From: an uncultured Acetatifactor sp.
GTDB taxonomy: Bacteria > Bacillota > Clostridia > Lachnospirales > Lachnospiraceae
Direction: 5' to 3'
Assembly (NCBI GenBank): GCA_910585615.1
Contig: CAJUFO010000002.1
Span: 86,404-150,403 of the forward strand
Length of the DNA: 64,000 nucleotides
Part shown: piece by piece, positions 36,227 to 44,510 of the stretch
Layout of the letters: every line of letters begins with the position of its first letter
How positions within the stretch are numbered: position 1 is the stretch's first letter
Notes under the pieces: generated by a model
Seen by the model: only the letters and a program-made list of their open reading frames with translations
Told to the model about the DNA's origin: nothing
Databases searched by the model: none
Program-made: the position numbers and the translations under genes

Positions 36227-36255
36227 AGTGTAGCAAAGATAATAGGCAATTTCAA
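36227..36255 (-). promoter_or_regulatory. Promoter of the dehydrogenase leader
   Basis: TTGAAA and TACACT are separated by 17 bases on the minus strand, with a TGC extended -10. It gives a leader of about 100 nt. Confidence 0.65.
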
Positions 36256-36297
36256 GACAATCTGGGAAATTTTCCGGAATTTCCGGATTCCTTCCTC

Positions 36298-36336
36298 CTA
36301 GGAATTGTCAAAAATAATTTTTTGACAATTCCTTAG
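36298..36336 (-). terminator. Terminator overlapping the stop of the 36.3-37.2 kb gene
   Basis: A long, A+T-rich inverted repeat (CTAAGGAATTGTCAAAAAA / TTTTTGACAATTCCTAG) with a tiny loop starts at the stop codon. Confidence 0.7.
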
Positions 36337-37211
36337 GAAGTCAGAAATTCCTTCAGCAGCGCTTCCAGCTCTTCCTCCGTGACCATAGCGGAAGTGTCCG
36401 CCAGGGCGGAATCATCTGCCGCGGCGAAACCGGGCGTATCAGGGCTTTCGGACTGAGGCGGGATGGGGGGCATCTGCGGGATGGGAGATGGGGGCGTGTC
36501 CATGTCCGTCAGATCCTCCCCGCCTGCGGCCATCCGGTTGCCGATGGGCATCAGCTCCAGCGTGCGCTGCTCTGATGGCCTGATGGCAGCGCCGCGTCCG
36601 CTCCGGCGCCGCTTTCCTCTGCTGCCCGCGGTACGGTTTCCTCTTTTTTCCTCGAAGATGGATTCCCCGTAAAGCATTTCGATATCCTGCCTGGTGACAT
36701 CGATGCGCGGCGACAGGTGGTTCTCCAGATAATCCACCAGATTCACTTTCAACACCCGTTTCTTCCCGTTGACATCTACCACCGTGGAGATGCTGAAATA
36801 AGCGTATAGCCCGAAAAAGCTGGCTATGTAGAAGGGCAGCACGTCCCCCAGAGTCCGTCCTGCCAGGATGCACTTGCACACGCCCACACCGGAGCAGACC
36901 ACAGACAGGAGCATCATCTGGCCGGACAGGTGATAGAGGGTGTCAAAGGACAGATGGCCCAGCGACATCCGGTTCAGGAACTTGTCCACAAATACGGGAA
37001 TGTTCGCCACACCGCCGCTCAGCTCATAGCAGCTGGCGAATTTCGTCTTGCACTGCCGCAGCAGCCTGTTCCTCGTGGAGGCCATGTTGTCGGTCTCCTT
37101 TATCATATTCCGGTACAGCAGTCCTAAAAATATCCGAAGGATGATGCTGATGCCCAGACAGGTAAACATACTGATTGTTATCAGCCTTTCTTCCTGAAAT
37201 ACGCGAAACAT
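36333..37211 (-). CDS. Membrane protein of unknown function with disordered tail
   Basis: I do not recognise this 292-residue protein. It has three hydrophobic segments (about 10-33, 92-117, 124-145), a short basic stretch (GKRRRSGRG near 203-213) and a Pro/Asp-rich, probably disordered C-terminal 70 residues ending in an acidic helix. The topology suggests the tail is cytoplasmic. It is monocistronic, divergent from the TSCPD-murG genes. Confidence 0.75.
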   Translation of the reverse strand: MFRVFQEERLITISMFTCLGISIILRIFLGLLYRNMIKETDNMASTRNRLLRQCKTKFASCYELSGGVANIPVFVDKFLNRMSLGHLSFDTLYHLSGQMMLLSVVCSGVGVCKCILAGRTLGDVLPFYIASFFGLYAYFSISTVVDVNGKKRVLKVNLVDYLENHLSPRIDVTRQDIEMLYGESIFEEKRGNRTAGSRGKRRRSGRGAAIRPSEQRTLELMPIGNRMAAGGEDLTDMDTPPSPIPQMPPIPPQSESPDTPGFAAADDSALADTSAMVTEEELEALLKEFLTS

Positions 37212-37362
37212 AATACGCCTCCTCTCCGTTTTGCGATAGAATGACGGACAAGCCTTCTATGCTTTCAGTATAACGCAAGGGGGTGCAAGTTTACAGATTT
37301 TTCCATCGCATTTTTCCCGGCTTTTCTGACAGGAAAACAGGAGCGGCGACAGGAAAAAGCGA

Positions 37363-37391
37363 TTGCAGAATAAGGGAAAATCTGTTAAAAT
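37363..37391 (+). promoter_or_regulatory. Promoter of the TSCPD-murG operon
   Basis: TTGCAG and TAAAAT are separated by 17 bases, 35 bp before the first ATG. Confidence 0.65.
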
Positions 37392-37426
37392 GTACCTTAA
37401 TAATGAAAACAAAGGAGAGGAAAAGG

Positions 37427-37672
37427 ATGGATTCATTAAAGTACAAGACACATGGGACCTGCTCGCAGCAGATTGACATCGAATTGAAGGACGGCCTTAT
37501 CGATTCTGTAAAGTTCACCGGCGGCTGTCATGGCAATCTCCAGGGTGTGAGCGCTTTGGTAAAGGGGATGAAGCCCCAGGAGGCTATTGCCCGTCTGAAA
37601 GGCATCCGCTGCGGCGCAAAGGCTACTTCATGCCCTGACCAGCTGGCCCAGGCTCTTGAAGAAATGATTTAA
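37427..37672 (+). CDS. TSCPD-domain protein (TIGR03905-like)
   Basis: This 81-residue protein contains VKFTGGCHGNLQGVSALVKG and near its end GIRCGAKATSCPDQLAQ, the TSCPD signature found also at the end of B12-dependent ribonucleotide reductases. Conserved Cys residues suggest metal or thiol chemistry; the function is unknown. A strong AAAGGAGAGG site fixes the ATG at 37427. It precedes murG by 24 bp. Confidence 0.88.
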   Translation: MDSLKYKTHGTCSQQIDIELKDGLIDSVKFTGGCHGNLQGVSALVKGMKPQEAIARLKGIRCGAKATSCPDQLAQALEEMI

Positions 37673-37696
37673 TCTTGCATCTGAAAGGCTTTGTTT

Positions 37697-38761
37697 ATGA
37701 AAAAAATCGTTTTGACAGGCGGGGGCAGCGCGGGGCACGTTACCCCCAATATTGCATTGCTTCCCTCTTTGAAGGAAGCGGGGTATGAAATCGCTTACAT
37801 GGGGTCCTACGACGGCATTGAGAAGAGGCTCATCGGGGATTTTGACTTGCCGTATGTGGGCATCTCCACCGGTAAATTCCGTCGGTATCTGGATTTTAAG
37901 AATCTGACGGATCCCTTTCGGGTCATAAAAGGTTTCTCGGAGGCGAGGAAGTTCCTGAAGGAGTACCGTCCGGATGTAGTCTTTTCCAAGGGCGGCTTCG
38001 TCGCTGTCCCTGTAGTCCGTGCCGCGGCATCCCTGGGCATTCCGTGCATCATCCATGAATCCGACATGACGCCGGGGCTTGCCAACAAGATATGTGTTCC
38101 AGTGGCCAGGAAGGTGTGCTGCAACTTCCCGGAGACTTTGAAGCTGCTGCCTGAGGAAAAGGCGGTGCTGACAGGATCTCCGATTCGGGCGGAGCTGGCT
38201 CAGGGCAATAAGGTGGCCGGCCTGGACTTGTGCGGATTCAATGCCAATACGCCTGTTATCATGGTGATTGGGGGAAGCCTGGGGGCCGCCAACGTGAACA
38301 AGGCGGTTCGCGCCGCGCTGCCCAGCCTGCTGGGGGACTTTCAGGTAGTCCACCTGTGCGGCAAGGATAAAATCGACAATCTGCTCCTGAATACGCCCGG
38401 TTATAAGCAGTTCGAGTATATCAAGGCCGAGCTGAAGGATCTCTTCGCCATAGCGGATGTGGTAATTTCCAGAGCCGGCGCGAACGCTATCTGCGAGCTG
38501 CTGGCCCTGAAGAAACCGAACATCCTGATACCGCTTCCCGCCTCCAGCAGCAGGGGCGACCAGCTGCTCAATGCCAAGTCTTTTGAGGCCCAGGGCTTCT
38601 CCATTGTAATCAACGAGGAGGATTTGACGACAGAGCTGTTGGTGGATAAGGTACATGAGCTCTATTTCTCCAGGCAGACCTTCCGCGATGCCATGAACGA
38701 CAGCGGACAGATGGACTCTGTCAGGAGAATCGTACAGCTGATAGAAGAGGCGATTTCTTGA
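37697..38761 (+). CDS. murG: UDP-GlcNAc:undecaprenyl-PP-MurNAc-pentapeptide GlcNAc transferase
   Basis: MurG adds GlcNAc to lipid I to make lipid II on the inner membrane face. The 354-residue GT-B protein has the N-terminal loop TGGGSAGHVTPN, the IHESDMTPGLAN region, IGGSLGAANVN in the C-terminal domain and PLPASSSRGDQLLNA near the donor site. The ATG at 37697 is eight bases from AAAGG; a TTG at 37691 is possible. It lies apart from the usual mur-fts cluster. Confidence 0.93.
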   Translation: MKKIVLTGGGSAGHVTPNIALLPSLKEAGYEIAYMGSYDGIEKRLIGDFDLPYVGISTGKFRRYLDFKNLTDPFRVIKGFSEARKFLKEYRPDVVFSKGGFVAVPVVRAAASLGIPCIIHESDMTPGLANKICVPVARKVCCNFPETLKLLPEEKAVLTGSPIRAELAQGNKVAGLDLCGFNANTPVIMVIGGSLGAANVNKAVRAALPSLLGDFQVVHLCGKDKIDNLLLNTPGYKQFEYIKAELKDLFAIADVVISRAGANAICELLALKKPNILIPLPASSSRGDQLLNAKSFEAQGFSIVINEEDLTTELLVDKVHELYFSRQTFRDAMNDSGQMDSVRRIVQLIEEAIS

Positions 38762-38835
38762 AAGGCGATAGAGCGCACAACCGGTTCCTGTGTCGAATAT
38801 AGTAAATAGAAACTAAATAAGGCAGGAGATTCTTT

Positions 38836-39429
38836 ATGCTTATCGCTCCTCTCCTGTTTGGGATTTCGGCAAGCCTGGACGCGCTGCTGGTAGGGATTGG
38901 CTATGGGCTCCGCAAAGTGCGCATCAGGCTCTGGCAGAACCTGACGATCAGCCTGGTCACCCTTGTGGGGACCTGCCTTTCCGTAGGGCTGGGGCATCGG
39001 CTGGCGGTACTTCTGCCGGAGGCGGTGGGCGCATATGGGGGAAGCCTGGTGTTGATCCTCCTGGGGCTGTACTACATCGTGAAGTGGGTGGCCTCGTTCC
39101 TTCGAAGCAGCAGGGCAGCGCCTCCCAAGCCTCCGATGGATTATGGGAAACAGGAGCCGGCAGGGCCTGCCCCGGCGCTGCGGCTGTCAGAGGTATTTGC
39201 CCTAAGCCTGACGCTTTCCCTGAACAACCTGAGCGCGGGATTAAGCGCCAGCCTGGCAGGCCTTGCCCTGGCCCCCGCCGCCATCGCAACGTTTGTCTGT
39301 TCTGTGCTGTTTCTGGCTTCAGGCAACCGCCTGGGAGGCTGCCGCGCTTTCCAGTTGGCGGGCTGTGGGGCAGAGCCGGTTTCCGGCATACTGCTGATAG
39401 GACTTGGGATAGCCTGGCTCTTCCGGTAG
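38836..39429 (+). CDS. YtaF/MntP-like membrane protein
   Basis: This 197-residue protein has six hydrophobic segments in two repeated halves; each half has a conserved start (SASLDALLVGIGYGLR and SLTLSLNNLSAGLSASL). This is the MntP/YtaF pattern: putative Mn efflux pumps or sporulation-associated transporters. The variable hydrophilic loop (about 90-118) is longer than in MntP, which favours YtaF. It sits beside a germination-protein gene. RBS GCAGGAG. Confidence 0.8.
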   Translation: MLIAPLLFGISASLDALLVGIGYGLRKVRIRLWQNLTISLVTLVGTCLSVGLGHRLAVLLPEAVGAYGGSLVLILLGLYYIVKWVASFLRSSRAAPPKPPMDYGKQEPAGPAPALRLSEVFALSLTLSLNNLSAGLSASLAGLALAPAAIATFVCSVLFLASGNRLGGCRAFQLAGCGAEPVSGILLIGLGIAWLFR

Positions 39430-39626
39430 CCTTGGATTCCGCAGCTCTCCGATTCTTTCCTGCGAAATGGGAACTAGCCCCATTTCGCTCTACATATGTC
39501 TGTTCGCAAGATTTCCACTAAATATAGATTAAATATCGAAAACCCGACAGAAAAGGGAATAAGCCTTGAGAAGATGGGAAAAATGAAGAGGAAGAAAAGC
39601 ATTGCTTCCGAAAGGTGAAGGACATC
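39430..39626. other. Gap before the germination gene
   Basis: A perfect hairpin at 39462-39487 (GCGAAATGGG / CCCATTTCGC) has no T tract. No sigma-A promoter is evident, which fits control of the following gene by a forespore sigma factor, but I could not confirm such a promoter. Confidence 0.4.
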
Positions 39627-41075
39627 ATGGCTTTATCCCTTGTTTTAGAAGAGAACATACGCTATATCCAGGAGCATCTGCCGGTCAGGGAAAGCTTCGA
39701 CTTCATGACGAGACATCTGTATCTGGGCGAGACCCCTGCCTTTTTCCTGGGCGTGAACGGATTCTGCAAGACGGAGGTCCTGCAACAGATTTTTTCCGAT
39801 CTGCAGAATGCCTCCTATATGGCTGACGGAAAGGTGGACGACATTGTACGATATATGGACGGAAAGCTGGGGTATGCGCAGGCATCCCTGTCGGATTCCT
39901 GGGAGGATATATTCCGGAATGTGCTCAGCGGGCCGACGGCCCTGTTTGTGGAGGGTTATGCCCGGGCCATTCTGATAGATGCTCGCACCTATCCTGTCAG
40001 GGGCGTGGCGGAGCCGGATGTGGAGCGGGTGACGAAGGGCTCCCGGGATGGATTTGTGGAGACATTATTGTTCAACGCAAATCTGATACGGCGCAGAATC
40101 CGTTCGGAGAGGCTGATTTTTTCCATGCACTGTGTGGGGGAAGAAAGCAAAACGGATGTGGCGGTTGCGTATATCAAGAATTCCGTGAATGAGGAGCTGC
40201 TGGACAAGCTTACACAGAGGATAGACAGCCTTCGGGTCACCGCCCTGACCATGGGGACAAAAAGCCTGGAGGAGCTTCTGGTGCATAAGAACTGGTGGAA
40301 TCCCCTGCCCTGCCTGCGGATGACCGAGCGGCCTGACGTGGCCTGCAGCTATCTGCTGGAGGGGCATATCCTGGTATTGGTGGACAATTCGCCTCAGGCA
40401 ATGGTCCTTCCCTGTACGATTTTCCAGTTCACCCAAAGCCCGGAGGATTATTACAGGAGCCCCTCGGTGGGGACCTATTTCCGGTTGGTGCGCTTTTTGT
40501 GCATTCCTGTAAGCCTGCTTTTGCTGCCGCTGTTTTTGTTGGTCACGGCCGGCTTTCCGGAGACAGCAAGAGCCTGGGGGCTGCTTTCGGAGGAGGGGAT
40601 GACACCGGAGCGGCTGTTCTTCTATGTGCTGGCAGTCGAGTTTCTGCTGGATCTGTTCAAATACTCTTCCTCGATAAGTTCCGGAAAATTTTCCGGCGCG
40701 CTGTCCATTGTGGGCGGATTGATTATAGGGGATATTGCGGTGAGCCTGAACTGGGCTACCGTGGATGTGCTGTTCTACGCCGCCATTACGCTGCTGGCAT
40801 CCCTGGCCATTGTGGATGTCGATTTCAGCGATGCCGTCCGTCTGTACCGGATTCTGCTGATTGCGGGCACAGGGATTGGCGGCCTGCCCGGGTTCCTCAT
40901 CTGCCTTGGGCTTGTGCTGCTGTCTGCGGTCACCACGCCTACCTTTGGGGGCTTCAGCTACCTCTGGCCCCTGTTCCCCTTCAACAAAAAAGCCCTGGGC
41001 AGACTGCTGTTCCGCAGTCCCACGCCCAGGGCCCAACCTTCCAGGATATGGAATCGAGGCAAGGTTCACAGATAA
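39627..41075 (+). CDS. SpoVAF/GerA-family spore germination protein
   Basis: This protein of about 482 residues has the GerA soluble N-terminal half (LPVRESFDFMTRHLYLG; LFVEGYARAILIDARTYPVRG; TRGSRDGFVETL-like TKGSRDGFVETLLFNANLIRRR, given in parts) and five or so membrane segments from about residue 295. It sits in the spore inner membrane. It matches SpoVAF more than GerAA in length and lack of a long N-terminal tail. No gerB/gerC or other spoVA genes follow. The ATG at 39627 has GAAGGA upstream; a GTG at 39615 is less likely. Confidence 0.88.
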   Translation: MALSLVLEENIRYIQEHLPVRESFDFMTRHLYLGETPAFFLGVNGFCKTEVLQQIFSDLQNASYMADGKVDDIVRYMDGKLGYAQASLSDSWEDIFRNVLSGPTALFVEGYARAILIDARTYPVRGVAEPDVERVTKGSRDGFVETLLFNANLIRRRIRSERLIFSMHCVGEESKTDVAVAYIKNSVNEELLDKLTQRIDSLRVTALTMGTKSLEELLVHKNWWNPLPCLRMTERPDVACSYLLEGHILVLVDNSPQAMVLPCTIFQFTQSPEDYYRSPSVGTYFRLVRFLCIPVSLLLLPLFLLVTAGFPETARAWGLLSEEGMTPERLFFYVLAVEFLLDLFKYSSSISSGKFSGALSIVGGLIIGDIAVSLNWATVDVLFYAAITLLASLAIVDVDFSDAVRLYRILLIAGTGIGGLPGFLICLGLVLLSAVTTPTFGGFSYLWPLFPFNKKALGRLLFRSPTPRAQPSRIWNRGKVHR

Positions 41076-41726
41076 TCAGTTCGCCTTCTTGAACTGCAGA
41101 GGATACTCCAGTCCGGGAAGGATCTCTCCCTGGCTGGAATCGGCGCCAGAAGGAAGCTCCAGCTTCAGGCTGTCCCCGCTGACAGTGAAGACATCATACG
41201 CGTTCTTGTCGATTTCGGTTCCTTCCTCGGCCATGTAGAGCTTGTTGCCCTTGGCCTCGTACTTGCCGTTTGTGGCCATCTCGTTCAACAGGTCGTCCAC
41301 GTTCACTTCGGCCTCGAAGGTCTGGCGCAGGTAGTCCGAGATGCTGCTGCCATAGGTCTCCTGGAAGGCGGCGTCGGCGGCATCCTTATCCAGCCCCTGA
41401 CCGGAGAACTCGGTGTACATCATCTCTGTGGCGAAAGTCAGAAACTCGTCCAGCCAGGCGCTGTAATTGGCCTTGAAGGACTCGGGCTCGCCGTACATCC
41501 TGAAGGTATTGTCCTCCTTGAACTCGAAGCAGATGGACATCATCAGCGGAGCGCTGAAGCCCTCGAAGTCTTCGCCCATCTCTCCCGCCAGGAGATCCGC
41601 CAGGTCATAGTCCAGGGACCATGTGCCTACCAGGTCTTTTCCGCTGTCGCTGCCGCCGCACCCGCATATGGACAAAGCCATGACAAGGGCCAGCAGGACG
41701 ACCAGCATCTTACTTACTTTTTTCAT
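41076..41726 (-). CDS. Small lipoprotein of unknown function
   Basis: This 216-residue protein has a lipoprotein signal peptide (hydrophobic 7-20, then ICGCGG with probable lipid on Cys23) and then a beta-rich domain beginning DLVGTWSLDYDLADLL, reminiscent of the lipocalin-like or DUF5640-type domains of clostridial lipoproteins. Its stop lies directly against the end of the convergent germination gene. RBS TAGGAGG. Confidence 0.8.
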   Translation of the reverse strand: MKKVSKMLVVLLALVMALSICGCGGSDSGKDLVGTWSLDYDLADLLAGEMGEDFEGFSAPLMMSICFEFKEDNTFRMYGEPESFKANYSAWLDEFLTFATEMMYTEFSGQGLDKDAADAAFQETYGSSISDYLRQTFEAEVNVDDLLNEMATNGKYEAKGNKLYMAEEGTEIDKNAYDVFTVSGDSLKLELPSGADSSQGEILPGLEYPLQFKKAN

Positions 41727-41770
41727 GTCATTTCCTCCTAAATTATATATTGAATAAAAGCAACATATCT

Positions 41771-41799
41771 AGTGTAGCACTAATGTTCTTAATTGACAA
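41771..41799 (-). promoter_or_regulatory. Promoter of the lipoprotein gene
   Basis: TTGTCA and TACACT are separated by 17 bases on the minus strand with a TGC extended -10, 45 bp before the ATG. Confidence 0.7.
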
Positions 41800-41910
41800 G
41801 AAGAATATTCTGCTACATCAGATTTACAGCAGATTATAGAGCAATCAGAACATAATTGCATAAAAACAGCGGATTGCCCCTTTTAGGAGCTTCCGCTATT
41901 TTTCCATAAA

Positions 41911-41983
41911 AGCGATAGACGGGACTCGAACCCGCGATTTCCACCTTGGCAAGGTGGCGCTCTACCAACTGAGCCACTATCGC
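41911..41983 (-). tRNA. tRNA-Gly (anticodon GCC)
   Basis: A 73-nt cloverleaf on the minus strand: acceptor GCGATAG/CTATCGC, D arm GCTC/GAGC, anticodon stem CCACC/GGTGG with loop TTGCCAA, T arm CGGGTTCGAGTCCCG and discriminator T. No CCA is encoded. Confidence 0.97.
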
Positions 41984-42102
41984 ATCTGACACAAGCAGTA
42001 ACCGCTTGCACTTGTATTAGTATACGGCAAACTTTTCACTCTGTCAAGCATAAAAAATGTTTTTATAGAATTTTTATAATTTTACATTTTTTACGGAAAA
42101 CC

Positions 42103-42669
42103 TTACGAGACGACAGTCGAGCAGGCATCTTTGGCCTTATGCAGCTCCCTCTGGAACATGCGCAGGTCGTCTTCCGGATAATTGAAAGCCAGAAAAGCGA
42201 TTTTTCCCGTCATATATTCAATCACGAATATCCGGAAGGGCTTGAGGTAATAGTATATGACTGCAGCCACCAACCCTACGACCAGCAGTATCATGCAGCT
42301 CCAGGTGATGGCATCAAGTCCGAAATAGGAATGCTCCACCTTCTCGACGAAGAGCAGGAAGAAACCGGTCAATATGCTGAGCAGGATCACAAACAATATT
42401 TCAAACAGAAGGAAAGCGCCGAACCTGGCGGTTGAGAATCCGGAACCGGTGACATCCTTCAAATCGATGGTGTATTCGCCTTTGTCCGACTGGTAGACCT
42501 TGCCCGTCTTTTGGAAAAAACGTCCCTTGCAGTAGAGGCGCCGGTCCGTCAGCACGCAGACCCCGCTCATGGGGAAGCTTTTCGTGCGAAGGGGGACGAG
42601 ATAGCCCTCCCCCAATACAGCAGTCTCTTTTTCTTCCGTATCGATAAACAGATTTTTCAGCGTTTCCAT
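42103..42669 (-). CDS. Two-TM membrane protein with PH-like domain
   Basis: This 188-residue protein has an N-terminal beta-rich part (VLTDRRLYCKGRFFQKTG) like bacterial PH domains, two membrane segments (about 82-108 and 118-142) and a C-terminal half ending HKAKDACSTVV. Function unknown. The ATG at 42669 follows AGAGGG; the 18 residues further upstream lack a site. Confidence 0.78.
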   Translation of the reverse strand: METLKNLFIDTEEKETAVLGEGYLVPLRTKSFPMSGVCVLTDRRLYCKGRFFQKTGKVYQSDKGEYTIDLKDVTGSGFSTARFGAFLLFEILFVILLSILTGFFLLFVEKVEHSYFGLDAITWSCMILLVVGLVAAVIYYYLKPFRIFVIEYMTGKIAFLAFNYPEDDLRMFQRELHKAKDACSTVVS

Positions 42670-42871
42670 GTTGATATCCCTCTTGCATCCTTTCCGTGAT
42701 AAGTCCGGTCTATTTTGTCTCACTTAGAACATCCCGGGCGGCAGAGCGCTCCGCCGCCAAGGACGTTCAGGTGAGAATCAAGAACGAGGTGTCAAGCATG
42801 CGTCCACACTCTTCACCTCGTGTATATCATAAGGTTTGCAGACAGGTCAGCTCTTCACACAGCAAAAGGCA

Positions 42872-42900
42872 TTGTAATTTTACCACAAATGCGTTATAAT
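42872..42900 (+). promoter_or_regulatory. Promoter of a structured leader or small RNA
   Basis: TTGTAA and a perfect TATAAT are separated by 17 bases. Transcription would begin near 42907, about 200 bp before the next gene. Confidence 0.75.
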
Positions 42901-42908
42901 ACGATTGT

Positions 42909-42994
42909 GTGTATCGCAGACTCCGTCTGTATCGTGTGGTAGGCAACACTACCAACCTTGCCACAGGGAGTGCCAGCTCCTTGTGGTGGTACAC
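42909..42994 (+). ncRNA. Candidate structured RNA (multi-branch, three hairpins)
   Basis: Just after the promoter, a possible closing stem GTGTA/TACAC encloses three hairpins: CAGAC/GTCTG (42917-42929), GGTAG/CTACC (42938-42953) and a 10-bp one, CCACAGGGAG/CTCCTTGTGG (42961-42986), with one G-U pair. I match it to no known riboswitch or RNA family. It could be a leader of the small protein and ATPase genes or a separate small RNA. Confidence 0.4.
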
Positions 42995-43110
42995 CGACAT
43001 TATTACGTCCTTGTATTCTCGACTATTATCTTACCATATTTTCTCAATATATACAAGTGGCAAATATTTTTATATGAATTTAGATAAAGATGCATTGCAG
43101 GAGGAAATAT

Positions 43111-43347
43111 ATGAGCGGTATGAATGCGGCTTCGATGCTGAAGCTCATGAGCGCAAGGAATCAGTTCAACCATAATCATCCAAAGTTCGGAGCCTTTCTG
43201 AAGACGGTCTTCTCCAGGCAGATAGAGGAGGGGACGGTGATTGAGCTGAGCGTCGCCAGGCCCGGAGAGGAGCCGGTCACCACCAATCTCAAGGTGCAGC
43301 AGTCGGATTTGGAGCTGTTGGAGGAGCTGAAGGGGTTGATGAAATGA
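43111..43347 (+). CDS. Small protein partner of the following ATPase
   Basis: This 78-residue protein (NAASMLKLMSARNQFNHNHP at the start, ending LELLEELKGLMK) is of unknown function. It is basic at the N-terminus, acidic at the C-terminus, with no membrane segment. The ATG at 43111 follows AGGAGG; an ATG at 43090 has none. Its stop overlaps the ATPase start (ATGA), so the two are translationally coupled. Confidence 0.75.
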   Translation: MSGMNAASMLKLMSARNQFNHNHPKFGAFLKTVFSRQIEEGTVIELSVARPGEEPVTTNLKVQQSDLELLEELKGLMK

Positions 43348-44204
43348 CATATCTGTCACATTTTTCGTTCCCGGACATCGAGCTGGAGTACAGCTTTCTG
43401 ATGAACATAAAGCGGACCTGCTATGACAGCTTCTATCCCTTTCAGGTGCTGTCGAAGCACGGTCTGAGAATGCTGGATTTCGAGCCGATTACGATTCTGT
43501 ACGGCGGGAACGGCTCCGGCAAGACAACGGCTCTGAACGTGATTGCCCAAAAGGTGGGGGCGGCCAGGGAGTCTGTCTACAACCGCTCCAATTTCTTCGA
43601 GGATTATCTGCGGATGTGCGATTTCGAGACCCAGGGGCCCGTTCCGGGGGACAGCAGAATCGTCACAAGCGATGATGTGTTCGACTTCGTGCTGAACCTC
43701 AGATGCCTGAACGATGGAATCAGCCAGAAGAGGGAGGAGCTGTTCGAGGAATACCTTGAGAATAAGTATGCCCACTTTCAGATGAAGTCCCTGGAGGACT
43801 ATGAGCAGTTAAGGAAAGTCCACATGGCCCGCCGCAAGACCCAGTCCAAGTATGTGAGGAACAATCTCATGAACAATGTGCGGGAGCATTCCAACGGCGA
43901 GAGCGCATTCCTCTATTTCTCGGAGAAGATTCAGGAGAACGGCCTGTATCTTCTGGACGAGCCGGAGAACAGCCTGTCCCCGCTGCGCCAGCAGGAGCTT
44001 TCCAAATTTCTGGAGGACTCGGCCCGGTTCTTTGGCTGCCAGTTCATCATATCCACCCATTCCCCGTTCCTGCTCTCCATGAGAGGCGCCAAAATCTACG
44101 ATATGGATGAGGATGAGGTGGACGTAAAGAGGTGGACCCAGCTGGCGGGAGTGAGGGCTTATTTTGACTTCTTCAAAGCACATGAGGGGGAGTTCGGGCG
44201 GTGA
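43344..44204 (+). CDS. AAA/ABC-type ATPase (predicted ATPase, AAA_21-like)
   Basis: This 286-residue protein has Walker A YGGNGSGKTT near residue 55, Walker B YLLDEPENSLS near 207 and an H-loop IISTHSPFLLS near 240, the pattern of soluble AAA_21/RecF-like ATPases related to OLD and defence ATPases, without a membrane partner. There is no TOPRIM or nuclease domain fused to it. Its close link to the 78-residue protein suggests a two-part device whose job is unknown. Confidence 0.82.
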   Translation: MTYLSHFSFPDIELEYSFLMNIKRTCYDSFYPFQVLSKHGLRMLDFEPITILYGGNGSGKTTALNVIAQKVGAARESVYNRSNFFEDYLRMCDFETQGPVPGDSRIVTSDDVFDFVLNLRCLNDGISQKREELFEEYLENKYAHFQMKSLEDYEQLRKVHMARRKTQSKYVRNNLMNNVREHSNGESAFLYFSEKIQENGLYLLDEPENSLSPLRQQELSKFLEDSARFFGCQFIISTHSPFLLSMRGAKIYDMDEDEVDVKRWTQLAGVRAYFDFFKAHEGEFGR

Positions 44205-44232
44205 GGCTCAGGCTGACGGCCGGAGACAAAGA

Positions 44233-44262
44233 ATCGGCAGGCCTTGCGTGGCCTGCCGATTT
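44233..44262. terminator. Bidirectional terminator between the ATPase and rubredoxin genes
   Basis: ATCGGCAGGCC and GGCCTGCCGAT form a perfect 11-bp stem. It ends the rightward ATPase transcript and, followed on the minus strand by a T-rich run, the leftward rubredoxin transcript. Confidence 0.75.
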
Positions 44263-44279
44263 GCCAAAAAATCAGATAT

Positions 44280-44453
44280 CTAGTTGTAGTTGTCGATGCA
44301 GGGCTGGAACATGCTCTTTGTCACGCCGCACAGCGGGCAGCACCAGTCATCGGGAAGGGATTCGAAAGGGGTGCCGGGAGCAATGCCGTGCTCCGGGTCA
44401 CCTTTCTCAGGATCGTAGGTATATCCGCAGGGATTGCAAAAATATTTCTGCAT
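44280..44453 (-). CDS. Rubredoxin
   Basis: This 57-residue iron-sulfur-less electron carrier binds one Fe through two CxxC loops, both present: CNPCGYTYD and CPLCGVTK. YDPEKGDPEHGIAPGTPF is the family core. RBS AAGGAGG. It lies just downstream of reverse rubrerythrin and probably donates electrons for peroxide reduction in the anaerobe cytoplasm. Confidence 0.95.
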   Translation of the reverse strand: MQKYFCNPCGYTYDPEKGDPEHGIAPGTPFESLPDDWCCPLCGVTKSMFQPCIDNYN

Positions 44454-44510
44454 AAGTATCAGCCTCCTTATATGATTTATGGTTGTTGATTTCAGGCCGA
44501 GGCGTTCGCC

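Noticed and set aside
38836..39429. Assigning mntP as the gene name
   Set aside because: The long central loop and the sporulation neighbour fit YtaF as well or better, so no symbol is given.
42724..42850. Possible CRISPR or repeat array near the structured RNA
   Set aside because: Only single inverted repeats are present; there are no regularly spaced direct repeats and no cas genes in the window.
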